From assembly GCF_022229015.1 (NCBI RefSeq), contig NZ_JAKKFF010000075.1, positions 1-64,000 of the forward strand: a stretch of DNA of 64,000 nt, in the 5' to 3' direction. This DNA comes from Micromonospora foliorum. Lineage in GTDB: Bacteria > Actinomycetota > Actinomycetes > Mycobacteriales > Micromonosporaceae. Shown in pieces: positions 16,532-24,671 of this stretch. The stretch's first letter is position 1; each line of letters starts with the position of its first letter. Both the position numbers and the translations under genes were made by a program. Under the pieces are notes generated by a model. That model did not search any database. It saw only the letters and a program-made list of their open reading frames with translations, and was not told the DNA's origin.

Positions 16532-16574
16532 ATTGACGTGTCAATCGCCAAGTTAGCATCATTGACACGTCAAC
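16532..16574. promoter_or_regulatory. Paired MarR-type operators
   Basis: TTGACGTGTCAA (within 16532-16545) and TTGACACGTCAA (within 16561-16574) are near-identical dyads in the 108-nt divergent region. Their centres are about 29 bp apart, so both promoters could be covered at once. Confidence 0.65.
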
Positions 16575-16624
16575 CGGTAGGTCCGCTCTCGCGGGCCGCC
16601 GGCGGATTGCACGAGGAGGAGACG

Positions 16625-17674
16625 ATGGCAGCTGCAGACTTCGAGCTGGGGCTCAACTCGTTCGGGGAGGTGGCCACCGACGGCGACCGGGTCCTGAGCG
16701 ACGCCGAGACCGTACGGCTACTGGTAGACGAGGCACGGCTCGCCGAGTCGGTCGGCATCGACGTGTTCAGCGTCGGTGAGCACTACCGCGAGGGTCACAA
16801 CGACTCCGCGACACCCGTGTTGCTGGCGGCAGCCGCGACGGCGACCGAACGGATTCGCCTCGGCACCTCGGTCACCGTGCTCAGCACCAACGACCCGGTA
16901 CGGCTCTACCACGAGTTCTCCACCCTCGATGCCGTCTCCAACGGCCGCGCCCAGTTGGTCCTCGGGCGCGCATCGGCGACCGAGTCGTTTCCGCTGTTCG
17001 GTTACGACCTGGCCGACTACGAGCGGTTGTTCGAGGAGAAGCTGGACCTCTTCCTGCGGCTGCAGCAGGACGAACCGGTCACCTGGTCCGGCACGGTACG
17101 AAGCCCCCTGACCGCACAGCGCCTGCACCCACGGATGCAGCCGGGAGGAATCCCGACCTGGATCGGCGTCGGGGGAAGCCCGAACTCGGTGATCCGCGCC
17201 GCCCGGCACGGACTACCGCTCATGCTCGCGATCATCGGCGGGCGTCCCCAGCGCTTCGCCGGCCACGTCGACCTCTACACCAGGGCGCTCGAACAATTCG
17301 GGCATACCCTGCAGCCAATCGGGCAGCACTCACTCGGCCTTGTCGCAGACACCGACGAGGAGGCGGTGGAGACGTGGTGGCGGTACTGGCAGCCGGTCGT
17401 GGCGGCCCTGGCCGCCGAACGCGGCTTCTACAAACCGGACCGCGCGCGCTACGAGGCCGAAATCGACCACGGGGCGCTCTTCGTCGGTTCGCCCGAGACG
17501 GTGGCGCAGAAGATCGCCAAGGTCGCTCGCGACCTGCGACTGAGCCGCTTCGACCTGAAGTACGACATCATGCACCTGCCCCGCGAGGCACGCGCGCGCA
17601 CCATCCAACTGCTGGGCAGTGAGGTCGCGCCGCGGGTCCGGGAGCTGTTGGCGAAGGAGCCCAACCATGTCTGA
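16625..17674 (+). CDS. LLM-class flavin/F420-dependent oxidoreductase
   Basis: The 349-residue TIM-barrel protein of the luciferase-like monooxygenase class carries the typical GVDVFSVGEHYREG-type segment, the RIRLGTSVTVLSTNDPVRLYHEFSTLD stretch and GVGGSP near the flavin site. It oxidises or reduces an unidentified substrate with FMNH2 or F420. A GAGGAGGAGACG ribosome site precedes the ATG. It overlaps the next, paralogous gene by 8 nt, so the two are an operon and possibly a heterodimer. Confidence 0.88.
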   Translation: MAAADFELGLNSFGEVATDGDRVLSDAETVRLLVDEARLAESVGIDVFSVGEHYREGHNDSATPVLLAAAATATERIRLGTSVTVLSTNDPVRLYHEFSTLDAVSNGRAQLVLGRASATESFPLFGYDLADYERLFEEKLDLFLRLQQDEPVTWSGTVRSPLTAQRLHPRMQPGGIPTWIGVGGSPNSVIRAARHGLPLMLAIIGGRPQRFAGHVDLYTRALEQFGHTLQPIGQHSLGLVADTDEEAVETWWRYWQPVVAALAAERGFYKPDRARYEAEIDHGALFVGSPETVAQKIAKVARDLRLSRFDLKYDIMHLPREARARTIQLLGSEVAPRVRELLAKEPNHV

Positions 17675-18695
17675 TCTGCTGTTCGGCCTGGACACGTTCG
17701 GCGACGTACCGCAGGACGACGCCGGCAAGCTCGTCTCCCACGCGGCGGCGATCCGGCAGGTCGTCGACGAGGCCGTGCTCGCCGACCAACTCGGGGTCGA
17801 CGTCATCGCCCTCGGCGAGCACCACCGGCCGGAGTACTCGGTCTCCACACCGGAGACGGTGCTGGCCGGAATCGCCACCCGCACGTCGCGGATCCGGTTG
17901 GCCTCCGGCGTGACCGTGCTGAGTTCGGACGACCCGGTGCGGGTGTTCCAGCGCTTCGCCACCGTGGACGCGCTGTCGAACGGCCGAGCCGAGGTCATCC
18001 TCGGTCGCGGCTCGTTCACCGAGTCGTTCCCGCTCTTCGGCTACGACCTACGCGACTACGACACGCTGTTCGAGGAGAAGATCGAACTGTTCGTGAAGTT
18101 GCTGGACGAGAAGCCGGTCACCTGGAGCGGCACCCTGCGCGCCCCGCTGGAGAACGCCGACGTGTTCCCGAAGACCGAGTCGGGTCACCTGGACACCTGG
18201 GTCGGCGTGGGTGGCTCGCCGCAGTCCGTCGTCCGCACCGCCAAGTACGGGCTGCCACTCATGCTCGCCATCATCGGCGGCGCTCCCGAGCGCTTCGCGC
18301 CCTACATCGACCTGTACCGCCGGGCGGCCGATCAACTCGGTACGACCGCGCACCCGGTCGGCATGCACTCGCCGGGCTTCATCGCCGACACCGACGAGCA
18401 GGCCAAGGAGATCTACTGGCCGCACTACCGGGTCATGCGGGACCGGATCGGCAAACTGCGGGGGTGGCCCCCGATCCGCCGTCAGGAGTTCGACTCCGAG
18501 GTGGAGAACGGCTCCCTCTACATCGGTTCACCGGAGACGGTGGCCCGCAGGATGGCCCGTGCGATCCGCAGCCTCGGCGTCGGCCGGTTCGACCTCATCT
18601 ACTCGGCCGGAGCGCAACCGGCCAGCGCCCGGATGCGCGCCGTCGAACTCTACGGCTCGAAGGTGATCCCCATGGTCCGCGAACTGCTGGCCTGA
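17667..18695 (+). CDS. Second LLM-class flavin/F420-dependent oxidoreductase
   Basis: The 342-residue paralogue of the preceding gene is clearly similar over its whole length (VDVIALGEHHRPEY, TVLSSDDPVRVFQRFATVD, GVGGSPQSV). The start ATG at 17667 follows an AAGGAG site inside the upstream gene. The duplication and overlap suggest paired subunits, as in bacterial luciferase alpha/beta, or two enzymes with different substrates. The following gene encodes an F420:NADP oxidoreductase-like enzyme, which favours F420 as cofactor (inference). Confidence 0.87.
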   Translation: MSDLLFGLDTFGDVPQDDAGKLVSHAAAIRQVVDEAVLADQLGVDVIALGEHHRPEYSVSTPETVLAGIATRTSRIRLASGVTVLSSDDPVRVFQRFATVDALSNGRAEVILGRGSFTESFPLFGYDLRDYDTLFEEKIELFVKLLDEKPVTWSGTLRAPLENADVFPKTESGHLDTWVGVGGSPQSVVRTAKYGLPLMLAIIGGAPERFAPYIDLYRRAADQLGTTAHPVGMHSPGFIADTDEQAKEIYWPHYRVMRDRIGKLRGWPPIRRQEFDSEVENGSLYIGSPETVARRMARAIRSLGVGRFDLIYSAGAQPASARMRAVELYGSKVIPMVRELLA

Positions 18696-18722
18696 TCAGC
18701 ACTTCCCAAGCGAGAGGACGAC

Positions 18723-19424
18723 ATGAACGACAACGACCGGAGCCGGCCTGCGACCCTCGGCATCCTCGGGGCCGGCAAGGTGGGCACGGTGCTCGCCCGG
18801 CTCGCCGTCGCCGCCGGCTACCGGGTACGGGTGGCCGGCTCCGGCGACCCGGCGAAGATCGCCCTCACCGTCGAGGTCCTCGCCCCGGGCGCCGAGGCCA
18901 CCACGGCTGTCGACGCCGCGGCCAACGCCGACGTCGTCATCCTCGCCCTGCCCCTCGGCAAGTACCGCAGCGTTCCCGCCGAGGCGCTGCGCGGCAAGCT
19001 GGTCGTCGATGCCATGAACTACTGGTGGGAGATCGACGGCATCCGCGACGACCTCACCAACCCGCGTACCTCGTCGAGCGAGACCGTCCAGGCGTTCCTG
19101 TCCGATTCGCGGGTCGTGAAGGCGTTCAACCATATGGGCTATCACGACCTGGAGGACGAGGCCCGGCCGGCGGGGGCGACCGGCCGCAAGGCCATCGCGA
19201 TCGCCGGGGACGACACCGCCGATCTCACCGAGGTCGCGGCCCTGGTGAACGCGCTCGGCTTCGATCCGGTCGTCGCCGGCCGGCTGGCCGATGGGGTACG
19301 GCTCGAACCGGGCAGCGAGTTGTTCGGCGCCAACGTCAGCGCCGAGGAGGTACGCGCCATGCTCGACCGCTTCCCGGAGTCGGAGCGGGGGCGGACCATC
19401 ACCGCGGCCCGATCGGCGACGTAG
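18723..19424 (+). CDS. NADPH-dependent F420 reductase-like protein
   Basis: The 233-residue protein has an N-terminal Rossmann motif [20 protein letters not shown], then [11 protein letters not shown] and DAMNYWW, typical of F420:NADP oxidoreductase and related proteins. It transfers hydride between NADPH and F420, supplying or draining F420H2. It starts 27 nt after the second LLM gene with a GAGAGG site, so it ends this operon. A long hairpin terminator follows. Confidence 0.85.
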   Translation: MNDNDRSRPATLGILGAGKVGTVLARLAVAAGYRVRVAGSGDPAKIALTVEVLAPGAEATTAVDAAANADVVILALPLGKYRSVPAEALRGKLVVDAMNYWWEIDGIRDDLTNPRTSSSETVQAFLSDSRVVKAFNHMGYHDLEDEARPAGATGRKAIAIAGDDTADLTEVAALVNALGFDPVVAGRLADGVRLEPGSELFGANVSAEEVRAMLDRFPESERGRTITAARSAT

Positions 19425-19452
19425 CGGTCGCCCGAGGCCGCGCAGGGTCAGC

Positions 19453-19501
19453 GATGATCGGGTCGGAAGGATCCGGTAACGGGCCCTCCGACCCGATCAT
19501 C
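19453..19501. terminator. Hairpin terminator after the LLM/F420 operon
   Basis: A perfect 15-bp stem (19453-19467 with 19487-19501) with a 19-nt partly structured loop. It stands between convergent genes and may work in both directions. Confidence 0.75.
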
Positions 19502-19553
19502 CTCTCCCGGAACTAGTTGTCGTTACGCCACGGTAGCTGGACCGCTCGGCGGG

Positions 19554-20276
19554 TCAGTCGGTGCCGAACGCCGCCTGCGGTTCGAGGAGCTGGCCGACGG
19601 CGTACTCCTCGTCGAAGTCGGTCGGGCCGAGCGCCTCGGTCGCGGCGGCGCGCATCCTGGCGAGGTCCGCCGCGTCGTCCGGGTCCGGCACCTGGCCGAG
19701 CGCCGCGAACGCGGCATCCGCGACACCGATCATCCGCGCCGCGCGCGGGTGGTCCCCCTCGGCGGACGCGAGCGCGGCACCCGCAACGCAGACGTACGGC
19801 ACGAAGTCGGCCCAGCCGTTGCGGAAGACCCGCTCGCGGTTCTCGGCGAACAGCGTTCGCGCCACGTCGAGGTTGCCCAGCCCCAGCTCGCAGAACGCGA
19901 GGTTGTGTAGTTCGGAGTTGACCGTCCTGGGTTGGCCGAGCGCCTCGTTGAGCGCGATGCTCTCCCGGTACAGGTCCCGGGCGCGGAGCAGGTCGCCGGA
20001 CATTCGCGCCACGGCGGCGAGCACGTGCCTCGGCCGTTCCTCCAGGGTCCGGTCGCCGGCGCGCAGCGCCACCGCGAGAGCCTCCCGGGCCCGGGCCTCT
20101 CCGCCCGGCAGGTCACCGCCGCGAATGGCGACCCGGGCGAGGCTGTACCGGGCCTCCACCTCGCCCGCCGGGTCGCCGGCCGCCCGGGCCCGCTCGATCT
20201 CGGCCTCGCTCATCCGCACCACGGCGTCGGTCTCGCCTCGGCGAAAAGCCGAGCGCACGTTCTCGCTGAAGGTCAT
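19554..20276 (-). CDS. TPR-repeat protein of unknown function
   Basis: The 240-residue protein is made of helical tetratricopeptide-like repeats (EAEARYSLARVAIRGGDLPGGEARAREAL, then HNLAFCELGLGNLDVARTLF) and resembles the TPR part of SARP/MalT-type regulators without any DNA-binding domain. The start ATG at 20276 has a GGGGGAGAGG site. An in-frame GTG at 20333 overlaps the upstream gene's stop by 4 nt and is an alternative. It is co-transcribed with the GNAT gene and may act as an adaptor. Confidence 0.7.
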   Translation of the reverse strand: MTFSENVRSAFRRGETDAVVRMSEAEIERARAAGDPAGEVEARYSLARVAIRGGDLPGGEARAREALAVALRAGDRTLEERPRHVLAAVARMSGDLLRARDLYRESIALNEALGQPRTVNSELHNLAFCELGLGNLDVARTLFAENRERVFRNGWADFVPYVCVAGAALASAEGDHPRAARMIGVADAAFAALGQVPDPDDAADLARMRAAATEALGPTDFDEEYAVGQLLEPQAAFGTD

Positions 20277-20329
20277 GGCCCTCTCCCCCATCACTGGCAC
20301 CGCACGACAGACCCGGTCGAACTCGTCGG

Positions 20330-21091
20330 TCACCGCGCGTGGAACATGGTCCAGGTCTCCACGAGCGCGAAGCCCATCGACTCGTAGAGCGGCCTACCCA
20401 TCGCGCTGCTCTGCAGGTACGCGGCGTCCGCGCCCGCCGCGATGCCGTCCCGCAGAACCGTCTCGGTGAGCAGCCGGCCCAGGCCACGACCCCGGGCGGA
20501 CGGAAGGACTGCGATGTTGAACACGCCGACCACGCCGGAGTTTCGCATCCCGAGCCCGGTGCCGACGGGCTGGCCGGACTCCTCGGCCAGGTAGCCGGTG
20601 ATGGAGTCGGCGTCGAGCACCGCACCGCCCATCAGCGACCCGAAGAGGCCGTCGGGGGCCTCGAAGCTCCGCGTGAGGATCTCGGTGTAGAGGTCGCTCT
20701 CGGCGGCGCCGACCTGGCGCACCGACGTGCGCTGCGTCGAGCCGCCACTGAACACGATGTCATCCGTGGCGCAGGCCAGAAAGGGCAGATCACTACGTGC
20801 GAGCAGCCCGTGCCGGGCAGCGAGGTCAGCGACCTCGTCGCCCGCCTCGCCCCGAACCATGATCGACCATTGCGCGGCCTGCCTGCCGACCTCGGTCGCC
20901 ATCTCGTCGAGCGACCCGAGATCCGGCTCGGTCGTCGTGTCGTAGGCCGCGTTGAGCGACGCGACGGCGGCCTGGGTCACCGCCGCGCGCGCGGTAGCCC
21001 GCTCGGCGTACCAGCCCTTCGGGGTCGTCCTGCACAGGGTCTCAATGGCGTCGGAGTATGCCGCTGCCATCCGATCGGCGGTGATTCTCAT
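20330..21091 (-). CDS. GNAT-family N-acetyltransferase
   Basis: The 253-residue protein has a C-terminal GNAT fold with the acetyl-CoA loop in VLPSARGRGLGRLLTE and the MGRPLYESMGF motif. The N-terminal 130 residues are unlike the core and may be a second, degenerate GNAT domain. The acceptor is unknown. A palindrome just upstream suggests repressor control. Confidence 0.82.
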   Translation of the reverse strand: MRITADRMAAAYSDAIETLCRTTPKGWYAERATARAAVTQAAVASLNAAYDTTTEPDLGSLDEMATEVGRQAAQWSIMVRGEAGDEVADLAARHGLLARSDLPFLACATDDIVFSGGSTQRTSVRQVGAAESDLYTEILTRSFEAPDGLFGSLMGGAVLDADSITGYLAEESGQPVGTGLGMRNSGVVGVFNIAVLPSARGRGLGRLLTETVLRDGIAAGADAAYLQSSAMGRPLYESMGFALVETWTMFHAR

Positions 21092-21102
21092 GACGGCCCC
21101 CT

Positions 21103-21116
21103 AGAACGGTCGTTCT
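21103..21116. promoter_or_regulatory. Candidate TetR-type operator
   Basis: AGAACG-GT-CGTTCT is a perfect 6-bp dyad around a 2-nt centre, ending 11 nt upstream of the GNAT start. Its shape fits a TetR- or MarR-family site. No such regulator gene is adjacent. Confidence 0.5.
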
Positions 21117-21297
21117 GCCCGGCCGACAACCTAGCCACCGATCACGCTGACCAGCAAATCACGGGGGCGAGGGCGGCCCCCTGCGGTCCGGCTTTCGAAC
21201 CGATCAGGAATCGAGAAGCCCGACAGGGCCGAGCGACCTAGCCTTTCCCCAGGTGAACGGCAGTACGCCGACCTGGACGACGAGAGGGAGCCCGAGA

Positions 21298-21744
21298 ATG
21301 TCCGCGAAGACCACGACCAAGTCCGACGGCTTCAGCCCCGAGGAGCGGGCCGCGATGAAGGAGCGCGCCGACGAGCTGCGCGCCGAGGGCAAGAAGGGCG
21401 CCAAGAAGGCGGACGGGCTGCAGGCGGTCCTGGACCGGATCGCGCAGATGGAGCCGGAGGACCGCGCGCTCGCCGAGCGTGTGCACGTGACGGTGACCGC
21501 AGCCGCCCCGGGCCTGGCGCCGAAGACGTGGTACGGGATGCCCGCCTACGCGAACGAGGACGGCAAGATCATTGTCTTCTTCCAGGACTCGGGCAAGTTC
21601 AACTACCGGTACTCGACCCTGGGCTTCCAGGACCCGGCCAACCTCGACGACGGGGACATCTGGCCGGTGGCGTACGCGTTGCAGCAGTGGAGCCCGGCCG
21701 TGGAGAAGAAGATCACCGAGCTGGTGCGGGCAGCGGTCTCCTGA
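21298..21744 (+). CDS. DUF1801-type small protein
   Basis: The 148-residue protein has a Lys/Glu-rich helical N-terminus (about 1-55) and a YdhG/DUF1801-like fold (APGLAPKTWYGMPAYANEDGKIIVFFQDSGKFNYRY onward). Family members are iron-chaperone-like or of unknown function. The start ATG at 21298 follows GAGAGGGAG. It is monocistronic or reads into the next gene 71 nt away. Confidence 0.8.
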   Translation: MSAKTTTKSDGFSPEERAAMKERADELRAEGKKGAKKADGLQAVLDRIAQMEPEDRALAERVHVTVTAAAPGLAPKTWYGMPAYANEDGKIIVFFQDSGKFNYRYSTLGFQDPANLDDGDIWPVAYALQQWSPAVEKKITELVRAAVS

Positions 21745-21815
21745 CCGACGCCCGTCCCCTCCTACGGCCCTGTCCGGCCGTCACCGACGTTGCCCACGGC
21801 TCCTATGGTTCGGGC

Positions 21816-22613
21816 ATGTCGATCACAGACCATGCGCTGGCCATCGAGGCGGCGGAAGCTGGAGCCGCGGTCGTCCGCTCCCGGCACGGCTCAGCACTGA
21901 CCCGGGTCATGAAGACCGCCGGTGACTTCGCCACCGCCGCGGACGTCGAGGCCGAGCGGGCCATCCTCGACGTCCTGCGTGCGGCACGTCCCGACGACGC
22001 CGTGCTGGCCGAGGAGAGCGGACGTACGGGTGCCGGCGACAACGGACGCACGTGGCTGGTCGATCCGCTGTGCGGCACGTTGAACTTCGCCGCGCGGACC
22101 ATGCTGGCCTCGGTCAACGTCGCTCTGCGCGTCGGGTCGGACGTCGCCGTGGCGGCCTCGGTGGACCCGTTCGCCGCCGAGGTGTTCTGGACCGACGGCA
22201 CCGCCGCGTACGTCCGGGGTGGGGGGACTGACCAGCGACTCGTTCCGTCGGCCGAGTCGACTCTTGTCGACCTGAACCTCGACCCGCCGTTTCCGAACCG
22301 GGACGTCTTCCTGGCCGCCCGCATGCTCGCCGACGAGGGCTTCCTCGAAGAGTTCCGGCCCCGGGTGGTCTCCACCAGCCTGGCCGTGGCCTGGGTCGCC
22401 GCCGGTCGCCGCGCCGCGTACGTGACGGACCGCCACGACCTGCGGAACAGCGTCCACTTCGCGGCCGGAATCGCGCTCTGCGAGATGGCCGGCTGCGTGG
22501 TCACCGGGCTGGACGGTCAACCGCTGCACACCGGTGGGGACGGCCTCGTCGTGGCCGCCGACGAGCGGACGCACGCCGCCCTGCTGACGCTCATCCGGAA
22601 ACAGCGCTCGTGA
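21816..22613 (+). CDS. Inositol-monophosphatase-family protein with altered active site
   Basis: The 265-residue protein has the IMPase fold signals LAEESG (66-68 as EES) and WLVDPLCGTLNF. The metal-binding motif normally reads DPxDGT; here the second Asp is Cys86. The C-terminal WDxAAG motif is changed to VHFAAG, losing another metal ligand. The protein may be a pseudo-enzyme, or may bind a phosphorylated ligand without Mg-dependent hydrolysis. The start at 21816 is chosen by homology. Confidence 0.75.
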   Translation: MSITDHALAIEAAEAGAAVVRSRHGSALTRVMKTAGDFATAADVEAERAILDVLRAARPDDAVLAEESGRTGAGDNGRTWLVDPLCGTLNFAARTMLASVNVALRVGSDVAVAASVDPFAAEVFWTDGTAAYVRGGGTDQRLVPSAESTLVDLNLDPPFPNRDVFLAARMLADEGFLEEFRPRVVSTSLAVAWVAAGRRAAYVTDRHDLRNSVHFAAGIALCEMAGCVVTGLDGQPLHTGGDGLVVAADERTHAALLTLIRKQRS

Positions 22614-22623
22614 TCGACTCGTC

Positions 22624-22654
22624 TTGACATGAAGCACGGTTGAGGTTCTACCGT
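22624..22654 (+). promoter_or_regulatory. MerR-type promoter with 19-bp spacer ahead of sodN
   Basis: TTGACA (22624-22629) and TACCGT (22649-22654) are separated by 19 bp, the overlong spacing of MerR-activated promoters. An imperfect dyad ACATGAA-N6-TTGAGGT lies between them. The motif resembles the TTGAGGTTCTACCGT-ending sites seen before many actinobacterial MerR-regulated genes. It starts 103 nt before the sodN ATG. Confidence 0.55.
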
Positions 22655-22726
22655 CCCTAGATGATCACGTTCGGGCCGTGGCGTCCGGACGGTCGTCAGC
22701 CGAGCACCACCGTCGAAGGGATTCCG

Positions 22727-23131
22727 ATGCACCTGTCACGCCTTCTCCGCCCGCGTACCGTCGCGAGCGCGCACTGCGACCTCCCCTGCGGCGTCTACGA
22801 CCCGGCACAGGCCCGCATCGAGGCCGAGTCGATCAAGGCGATCTCCGAGAAGTACCAGGCCAGCGACGACCCGGAGTTTCGCACCCGCGCGCTGCTCATC
22901 AAGGAGCAGCGGGCCGAGCTGGTCAAGCACCACCTCTGGGTCCTGTGGACCGACTACTTCAAGCAGCCGCACTTCGAGAGGTACCCCCAGCTGCACGGCC
23001 TGTTCAACGAGGCGACCAAGCTGGCGGGTGCCGGCGGCGCGAAGGGCGCCGCGGACCCGGCGGTCGCCGAGCAGCTCCTCGGGAAGATCGAGGAGATCTC
23101 GAAAATCTTCTGGGAGACCAAGCAGAGCTGA
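22727..23131 (+). CDS. sodN: Nickel superoxide dismutase
   Basis: The 134-residue protein consists of a short propeptide (1-15) followed by the nickel hook HCDLPCGVYDP, where the N-terminal His16, Cys17 and Cys21 bind nickel after cleavage. The remainder is the four-helix bundle ending KIFWETK. It dismutates superoxide to oxygen and hydrogen peroxide. The start at 22727 gives the usual precursor length; an earlier in-frame ATG at 22661 is not supported. The processing peptidase gene sodX, usually next to sodN, is absent here. A MerR-like promoter precedes it. Confidence 0.95.
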   Translation: MHLSRLLRPRTVASAHCDLPCGVYDPAQARIEAESIKAISEKYQASDDPEFRTRALLIKEQRAELVKHHLWVLWTDYFKQPHFERYPQLHGLFNEATKLAGAGGAKGAADPAVAEQLLGKIEEISKIFWETKQS

Positions 23132-23192
23132 CCGGCCGGCACCGGGTGGCACCGGCCACCCGGTTCGGCGTACCTCGTTCGGGAGGAACCGC

Positions 23193-24503
23193 ATGACGTC
23201 GCGCACCGACCTCGTCGAAGAGTTTATGAGCCGTTTCCCACACGTGCCGCGGGAGGCAGTCCTCAAGGAGGACCTGCTGCGGGGCGGGCTCGCCTTCGAC
23301 GACGCGGCACTGACCGACAACGAGCATGGCGACGTCAAGCCGAAGTCGTACTTCATCTTCTCCTTCGACCACCGGACGCTGCCCGAGTTGGGGACCGCCG
23401 CGCTGCGCCGGCCACCGGAGGAGATCGTGCTCACCGGGGGTCCATACGAGCTATTCCGCACCGTCGTCTCGGTCCGCACCAACCCGAGCTCGCCGTACCG
23501 CGTCGGCACCGACAGCGACGGTCGACTGCGGCTGTTCCTGGACGGGCGGCCGATCGCCGATGTCGGGCTGCCCCCGATGCCGGCGTACTACCGCCACGCG
23601 CTCGCCAACGGCAAGTCGGTGATGGAGGTCGCCCCGACGATCCAGTGGGGCTATCTCATCTACCTCACCGCGTTCCGGGTCTGCCAGTACTTCGGCGCCA
23701 AGGAGGAGTGCCAGTACTGCGACATCAACCACAACTGGCGGCAGCACAAGCAGGCCGGTCGGCCCTACACCGGGGTCAAGCCGGTCGACGAGGTCCTCGA
23801 GGCCCTGGAGATCATCGACCGGCACGACGTCGACCGCGCGTCGCAGGCGTACACGCTGACCGGTGGCAGCATCACCTCGCAGGTCAACGGGCTGGCCGAG
23901 GCCGACTTCTACGGCCAGTACGCGCAGGCGATCGAGGAGCGGTTTCCCGGACGGTGGATCGGCAAGGTCGTGGCCCAGGCGCTGCCCCGAGCCGATGTGC
24001 AGCGGTTCCACGACTACGGGATCCGCATCTACCACCCCAACTACGAGGTGTGGGACAAGCGGTTGTTCGAGTTGTACTGCCCGGGCAAGGAACGGTACGT
24101 CGGTCGGGAGGAGTGGCACCGGCGCATCCTCGACTCCGCCGAGGTGTTCGGCCCGCGCAACGTGATCCCGAACTTCGTGGCGGGCGTGGAGATGGCCGCC
24201 CCGCACGGCTTCACCAGCGTCGACGAGGCGATCGACTCCACCACCGAGGGGCTCGACTACTTCATGTCCCGGGGGATCACGCCCCGGTTCACCACCTGGT
24301 GCCCGGAGCCCACCACGCCGCTGGGCCGGACGAACCCGCAGGGTGCGCCGCTCGAATACCACGTCCGCCTGCTGGAGGCATACCGGGCGACCATGGACGC
24401 CCACGGCCTGTCCAGCCCGCCCGGATACGGCCCGGCCGGGCCCGGGCGAGCGGTCTTCTCGGTCAGCTCCTTCATGGACACCCTGCCGTCGACCGATTCG
24501 TGA
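23193..24503 (+). CDS. Radical SAM protein with non-canonical cysteine spacing
   Basis: The 436-residue protein carries a CX8CX2C cluster (Cys164, Cys173, Cys176) instead of the usual CX3CX2C, followed by radical-SAM-like elements: YTLTGGSI, IGKVVAQALPRADV and YHPNYEVWD, plus a later TWCPEPTTPLG. No product or substrate is recognised. The start ATG at 23193 has a GGGAGGAACC site. It lies 61 nt after sodN on the same strand and may be co-transcribed. There is no evidence it acts on SodN itself. Confidence 0.8.
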   Translation: MTSRTDLVEEFMSRFPHVPREAVLKEDLLRGGLAFDDAALTDNEHGDVKPKSYFIFSFDHRTLPELGTAALRRPPEEIVLTGGPYELFRTVVSVRTNPSSPYRVGTDSDGRLRLFLDGRPIADVGLPPMPAYYRHALANGKSVMEVAPTIQWGYLIYLTAFRVCQYFGAKEECQYCDINHNWRQHKQAGRPYTGVKPVDEVLEALEIIDRHDVDRASQAYTLTGGSITSQVNGLAEADFYGQYAQAIEERFPGRWIGKVVAQALPRADVQRFHDYGIRIYHPNYEVWDKRLFELYCPGKERYVGREEWHRRILDSAEVFGPRNVIPNFVAGVEMAAPHGFTSVDEAIDSTTEGLDYFMSRGITPRFTTWCPEPTTPLGRTNPQGAPLEYHVRLLEAYRATMDAHGLSSPPGYGPAGPGRAVFSVSSFMDTLPSTDS

Positions 24504-24544
24504 CGGACGCGCTCGGCTGACCCGCCCCGGTCGGTCCACCGAGC

Positions 24545-24590
24545 AGCGGTATACCTCAGAGGCATGTTCATACCTCTGAGGTATACCGCT
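24545..24590. terminator. 18-bp palindromic hairpin between convergent genes
   Basis: A perfect 18-bp stem (24545-24562 with 24573-24590) and 10-nt loop lie between the radical SAM and pectate lyase 3' ends, consistent with a bidirectional terminator. Each arm contains a near-perfect smaller dyad of the form ATACCTC-N-GAGGTAT (24551-24565 with one mismatch; 24570-24584 exact). That also looks like tandem repressor sites, so a second function is possible. Confidence 0.7.
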
Positions 24591-24671
24591 CAACACCGCG
24601 TCCGTCCCGACGAAGGTGACCGACAACGATCGGCCGAGCCACACCCCGCCGGTCCGACAGGACGTACTCGT

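Noticed and set aside
15104..16624. Long in-frame extension upstream of the first LLM gene
   Set aside because: It runs antisense through the ABC exporter and MarR genes; the ribosome site and homology start at 16625.
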